Source: Alloacidobacterium sp963823845 | GTDB lineage: Bacteria; Acidobacteriota; Terriglobia; Terriglobales; Acidobacteriaceae | NCBI GenBank assembly: GCA_963823845.1 | Contig: CAWGND010000014.1 | Location: 124,001 to 188,000, forward strand | Direction of reading: 5' to 3' | Length of the DNA stretch: 64,000 nucleotides | Shown: positions 60,908 to 64,000 of the stretch, one piece after another | How the letters are laid out: each line of letters begins with the position of its first letter | How positions within the stretch are numbered: position 1 is the first letter of the stretch | Position numbers and translations under genes: made by a program | The notes under the pieces: generated by a model | What the model was told of the DNA's origin: nothing | Seen by the model: the letters and a program-made list of their open reading frames with translations, nothing else | Databases searched by the model: none

Positions 60908-62419
60908 TGCTTCTCCGCCACGGTCGTCATAAGAGTTACGGTTGCATGTGCGACATTGTCCGCAAGCCCGCTCACCGCGTCGCCGATCGCGCGAATCCAG
61001 TACGGCGAAGCGACGCCAAGCACCAGCATCAGAATCGCAGCGGGCACAAGCGCAAACCCTTCACGCGCCACGACGTCAGGCACGGTCTTGTTCGCAACCA
61101 TCTGTGATTGCTGCCCGTAAAAGAGTTTCTGAATCATCGTGAGCATGTAGGCCGCGCTCAGAATCACGCCCAGCGTTGCAGCCGCGGCCCAGTAAGGATG
61201 CACGCCGAAACTCGAACTCAGGATCAGAAACTCGCCCACAAATCCATTCAGTATCGGCAGCCCAATGAGCGCGAACGTCGTGATGAGATAGAGCGTCGCC
61301 ATGCGCGGCAAATTGCCGGCAAGACCGCCGTACATCGCCATGTCGTACGTCCCATAGCGCTCATACAGAATGCCAAGGAGAATCAGCATCGTCGCGCCGG
61401 AAAGCTCGTGGTTCAAAATCTGATAGACCGCTCCATTCAATCCGACAACCGTAAAGCAGAAAATGCCGAGGGTACAGAAGCTCAAATGCCCGATGGTCGA
61501 GAAAGCAATGAACCGCTTCAAATCCTGCTGGACCAGAGCGATGAGGGCGCCGTAGAGAATGCCAATCACCGCCAGAGCGATCATGAGCGGAGCAATCTGT
61601 CTCGATTGCGCCGGGAAGAGACCAAGATTGAAGCGAATGATCGAGTAAATCCCTAGCTTGCCCGCGACCACCATCGCCATTGCCGTCGGCGCTTCCGAGA
61701 AAACATCGCTCAGCCATCCATGCAGCGGAAACACCGGAACCTTCACAGCGAAGGCCACGAGGAAAGCCAGCGAAACCCACCACAACGCCTGCGGCGCAAA
61801 GAGCGAGCTGTTTTGCGAGAGATACTGCTGCACCTCGACAAAATCAAATGTGCCCGTCTTCGCGTAGAGCCACAGCAGCCCGACCAGCAACAGCGCCGAA
61901 GGAATGAACGTAAACAAGAAGAACTTGATCGCCGCCTGCGGCCCGCGATTGCGCCCGAACATGGCAATCAAAATCGCCATCGGAACCAGCGACAGTTCCC
62001 AGAACCCGTAATAGAGGAACATATCGAGCGCGACGAAGACGCCAAGCATCGCCGTCTGCTGAATCAGGAAAAGGAAATAAAACTCCTTGGTGCGGGTCTC
62101 AATCGCCTTCCATGAAGCCAGCATCGCCATTGGCCCGAGAAACCCAACCAGCACCACCAGCCACATCGAGATGCCGTCAATGCCCAGGTGATAGCCGATC
62201 TTCGGGCTCGCAATCCACGGATGGTTCTCTTCAAATTGAAAACCCGTCTGCCCATACTGGTAATGCGCCGGCAGATGTAGCGTGAGCGCAAAGGTCGCCA
62301 GCGTCACGAGCAGCGTGAACCACTGAATCACCTTGCCCGTGCCGCGGCAGAAGCGCAACCACGATCGCGCCCACCGTTGGCACAAACGTAATGGTCGATA
62401 AGATGGAATCGTTCAGCAC
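60904..62419 (-). CDS. nuoM: NADH-quinone oxidoreductase subunit M, frameshifted near N-terminus
   Basis: The proton-pumping subunit M of complex I. The N-terminus starts at GTG 62419 (MLNDSILSTITFVPTVGAIV, AAGGAA seven bases upstream). It switches frame at about 62341-62344, after VALLPR, and continues TGKVIQWFTLLVTLATFALT to the stop. An extra C explains the shift; removal gives 504 residues. The body is complete, with GIDGISMWLVVLVGFLG, WELSLVPMAILIAMFGR, KVPVFPLHGWLSDVFSEAPT and QQDLKRFIAFSTIGHLSFCT. In an essential respiratory gene an error in the sequence is the likelier cause. Confidence 0.93.
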
Positions 62420-62456
62420 GAATACGTTCCTTGCATCAGTCCTTCGTTAAGGCACC

Positions 62457-64000
62457 CTATCGAAACAAGAGGTGCGTTCCAAACCCAAAATACGTCAGCA
62501 ACAGCATCGCCGCCGCGCCAAGCGCCAGCCATCCCGCATACGAACGAATATTGCCCGACTGCACGCGCTGCACCAACGAACCAACCCCCTGCGTCGTATA
62601 ACCCAGCGCAAGGCCGCCGCCCGTAATCACGCCAGTATCGAATAGGCCTTTCAGCACGTAGCGCGACAGAAAAAGAATAGGCGTGACGATCACCGCGCCA
62701 TATAGCTCGTCCACCCAGTACTTGTTGAGCAGCAACTCATACAGTCCGTGCAGCTTCGCGGCAAGCTGCTTCGGCACCTCGGGCTTCATGAAATACATGA
62801 AGTGCGCGAAGAACCAGCCGATCGCCACGAAGGCCACCGAAAGCCCCATGAGCAGCAACTCCATGGAATGAGAGCCCTCTGCTGCTTCACCCGCAGGCTG
62901 TGTAGCCGGGGCGAGGAAGTGCGTAATCTCAGCATGACCGCCGAGGGCCTCAGGAACGCCAACCCATCCGCCAATCACTGAGAGAATCGCAAGGATTACC
63001 AGCGGCCCCAGCATGATCCAGGGACTCTCATGTACTCCGTGCGCGTGCCCATGTCCATGATCGTCATGCGCCGCTTCCTGCGCACGGCTCTCGCCAAAGA
63101 AAGTCAGATACCACAACCGGAACATGTAAAAAGCCGTCAATCCGGCTGTGACGAGACCGACGAACCATACAAGTTTGCCGACAGGACTCGGCGAGACAAA
63201 TGCCTGGTAAAGAATCTCGTCCTTACTGAAGAAGCCCGCCAACGGCGGAATTCCGCAGATGGCGAAGACCCCCATCGTCATCGTCCAGAAGGTGACGGGA
63301 ATCTTCTTCCGCAGTCCGCCCATTACGCGCATGTCCTGTTCGCCGCTTAGGCCGTGAATCACGGAGCCTGCCGCAAGAAAGAGCAACGCTTTGAAGAAAG
63401 CATGCGTCAGCAGGTGAAAGATACCCGATGAATAAGCCGCTACGCCGCAAGCCAGGAACATATATCCAAGCTGCGAAACGGTCGAGTAGGCCAGAACACG
63501 CTTGATGTCCGTCTGAACAAGAGCGATCGTCGCAGCAAAGAACGCCGTTGCTGCACCGATGATCGCAACCGTCGTCAGTGCAAACGGCGAGCGGTCAAAG
63601 ATCGCATGCGTGCGCGCCATCATGTAAACGCCAGCCGTGACCATCGTCGCCGCGTGAATCAGAGCGGAGACTGGTGTCGGGCCTTCCATCGCATCGGGCA
63701 GCCAGACATAGAGCGGAATCTGCGCCGACTTACCCGTCGCGCCCAGCACCAGGAACAGCGCAATCGCAGTCAAGAAGCCACCCTGCCACTCCGGATGCTG
63801 CGCGATCTGGCTGAAAACTTCGCTGAAGCTCAGCGTGCCGAAGTGCGCGATCAGCAGAAACATCGCCAGCAGGAATCCAAAGTCGCCGATGCGGTTGACG
63901 ACAAACGCCTTCTTGCCCGCGTTGGCCGCCGAGTCTCTTCGTGAAAGTAGAAGCCGATCAGCAGGTACGATGCGAGGCCGACGCCTTCCCAACCCACAAA
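62457..64000 (-). CDS. nuoL: NADH-quinone oxidoreductase subunit L, 5' part outside window, frameshifted
   Basis: Subunit L of complex I, truncated by the window edge. From 64000 the frame reads FVGWEGVGLASYLLIGFYFH, then shifts at about 63937 (one base missing) to RDSAANAGKKAFVVNRIGDF and stays open to the TAG at 62457. QIPLYVWLPDAMEGPTPVSA, IHAATMVTAGVYMMART and QTDIKRVLAYSTVSQLGYMF are conserved. The C-terminal lateral helix region follows a His-rich loop (DDHGHGHAHGVHE). Restoring the base gives a normal NuoL. Confidence 0.95.
   Translation of the reverse strand, partial: CGLGRRRPRIVPADRLLLSRRDSAANAGKKAFVVNRIGDFGFLLAMFLLIAHFGTLSFSEVFSQIAQHPEWQGGFLTAIALFLVLGATGKSAQIPLYVWLPDAMEGPTPVSALIHAATMVTAGVYMMARTHAIFDRSPFALTTVAIIGAATAFFAATIALVQTDIKRVLAYSTVSQLGYMFLACGVAAYSSGIFHLLTHAFFKALLFLAAGSVIHGLSGEQDMRVMGGLRKKIPVTFWTMTMGVFAICGIPPLAGFFSKDEILYQAFVSPSPVGKLVWFVGLVTAGLTAFYMFRLWYLTFFGESRAQEAAHDDHGHGHAHGVHESPWIMLGPLVILAILSVIGGWVGVPEALGGHAEITHFLAPATQPAGEAAEGSHSMELLLMGLSVAFVAIGWFFAHFMYFMKPEVPKQLAAKLHGLYELLLNKYWVDELYGAVIVTPILFLSRYVLKGLFDTGVITGGGLALGYTTQGVGSLVQRVQSGNIRSYAGWLALGAAAMLLLTYFGFGTHLLFR

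Noticed and set aside
1..64000. tRNA, rRNA, tmRNA, prophage, integrase or transposase genes
   Set aside because: None recognised by eye on either strand; short degenerate elements could be missed without a covariance-model search.

Overview
The window looks like chromosomal DNA of an Acidobacteriota bacterium, most likely of the Acidobacteriaceae/Terriglobia group. This is inferred from gene content: a PadR regulator followed by three ADOP-type FtsX/MacB permeases, a 'VWFA-related' secreted protein, a remnant of a TonB-dependent receptor with a carboxypeptidase-like N-terminus, and a CtaB/ABC/DUF420 oxidase-assembly block. The cell is Gram-negative (BamA-like and TamB proteins) and respiratory (complex I, heme O synthase). 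No tRNA, rRNA, CRISPR array, integrase or transposase gene was seen.

Layout. 1-7.8 kb: cut B12/radical SAM protein, frameshifted FAD monooxygenase, M28 peptidase, MFS transporter, catalase-like protein, MscL. 7.9-10.1 kb: the two subunits of a 3-oxoacid CoA-transferase, facing each other instead of forming one operon, with small membrane proteins. 10.1-12.4 kb: a long regulatory region with a sigma-54-like promoter and dyads, then a secreted protein made only of nine 17-residue repeats, then two membrane proteins. 12.5-21.4 kb (minus strand): MtnA; an oxidase-assembly block (CtaB, ABC transporter, DUF420) punctuated by REP-like hairpin pairs; AI-2E-type permease with shikimate kinase; ECF sigma with anti-sigma; ThiF/MoeB protein. 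21.7-29.9 kb: outer-membrane biogenesis operon of a seven-POTRA Omp85 protein, a SurA-like chaperone and TamB. 30-33.3 kb: BON protein, frameshifted UbiA, CsbD and Lmo0937-like stress proteins, prephenate dehydratase. 33.5-41.7 kb: Lon, amidohydrolase, SpoIIE-type phosphatase, TonB-receptor remnant, DUF488, DUF3311, Xre/RES toxin-antitoxin. 41.7-45.6 kb: MoaD-MoaE fusion, VWFA protein, Hfq-like protein, IMPase, ferredoxin, membrane protein. 45.6-54 kb: PadR plus three ADOPs. 54-59.4 kb: glutamine synthetase, methyltransferase, epoxide hydrolase, ABC transporter. 59.4-64 kb: nuoN, nuoM and part of nuoL.

Most striking points: (1) the tandem-repeat secreted protein, whose repeat copies differ almost only at synonymous sites and whose repeat boundaries resemble its signal-peptidase site, behind a sigma-54-like promoter; (2) a 44-bp near-perfect nested palindrome that contains the whole padR promoter and runs into its start codon, predicting a leaderless autoregulated transcript; (3) seven POTRA domains in the Omp85 protein. 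Five intact-looking genes each carry one single-base frameshift, including nuoL and nuoM, so base-level errors in this sequence should be considered before calling them pseudogenes.
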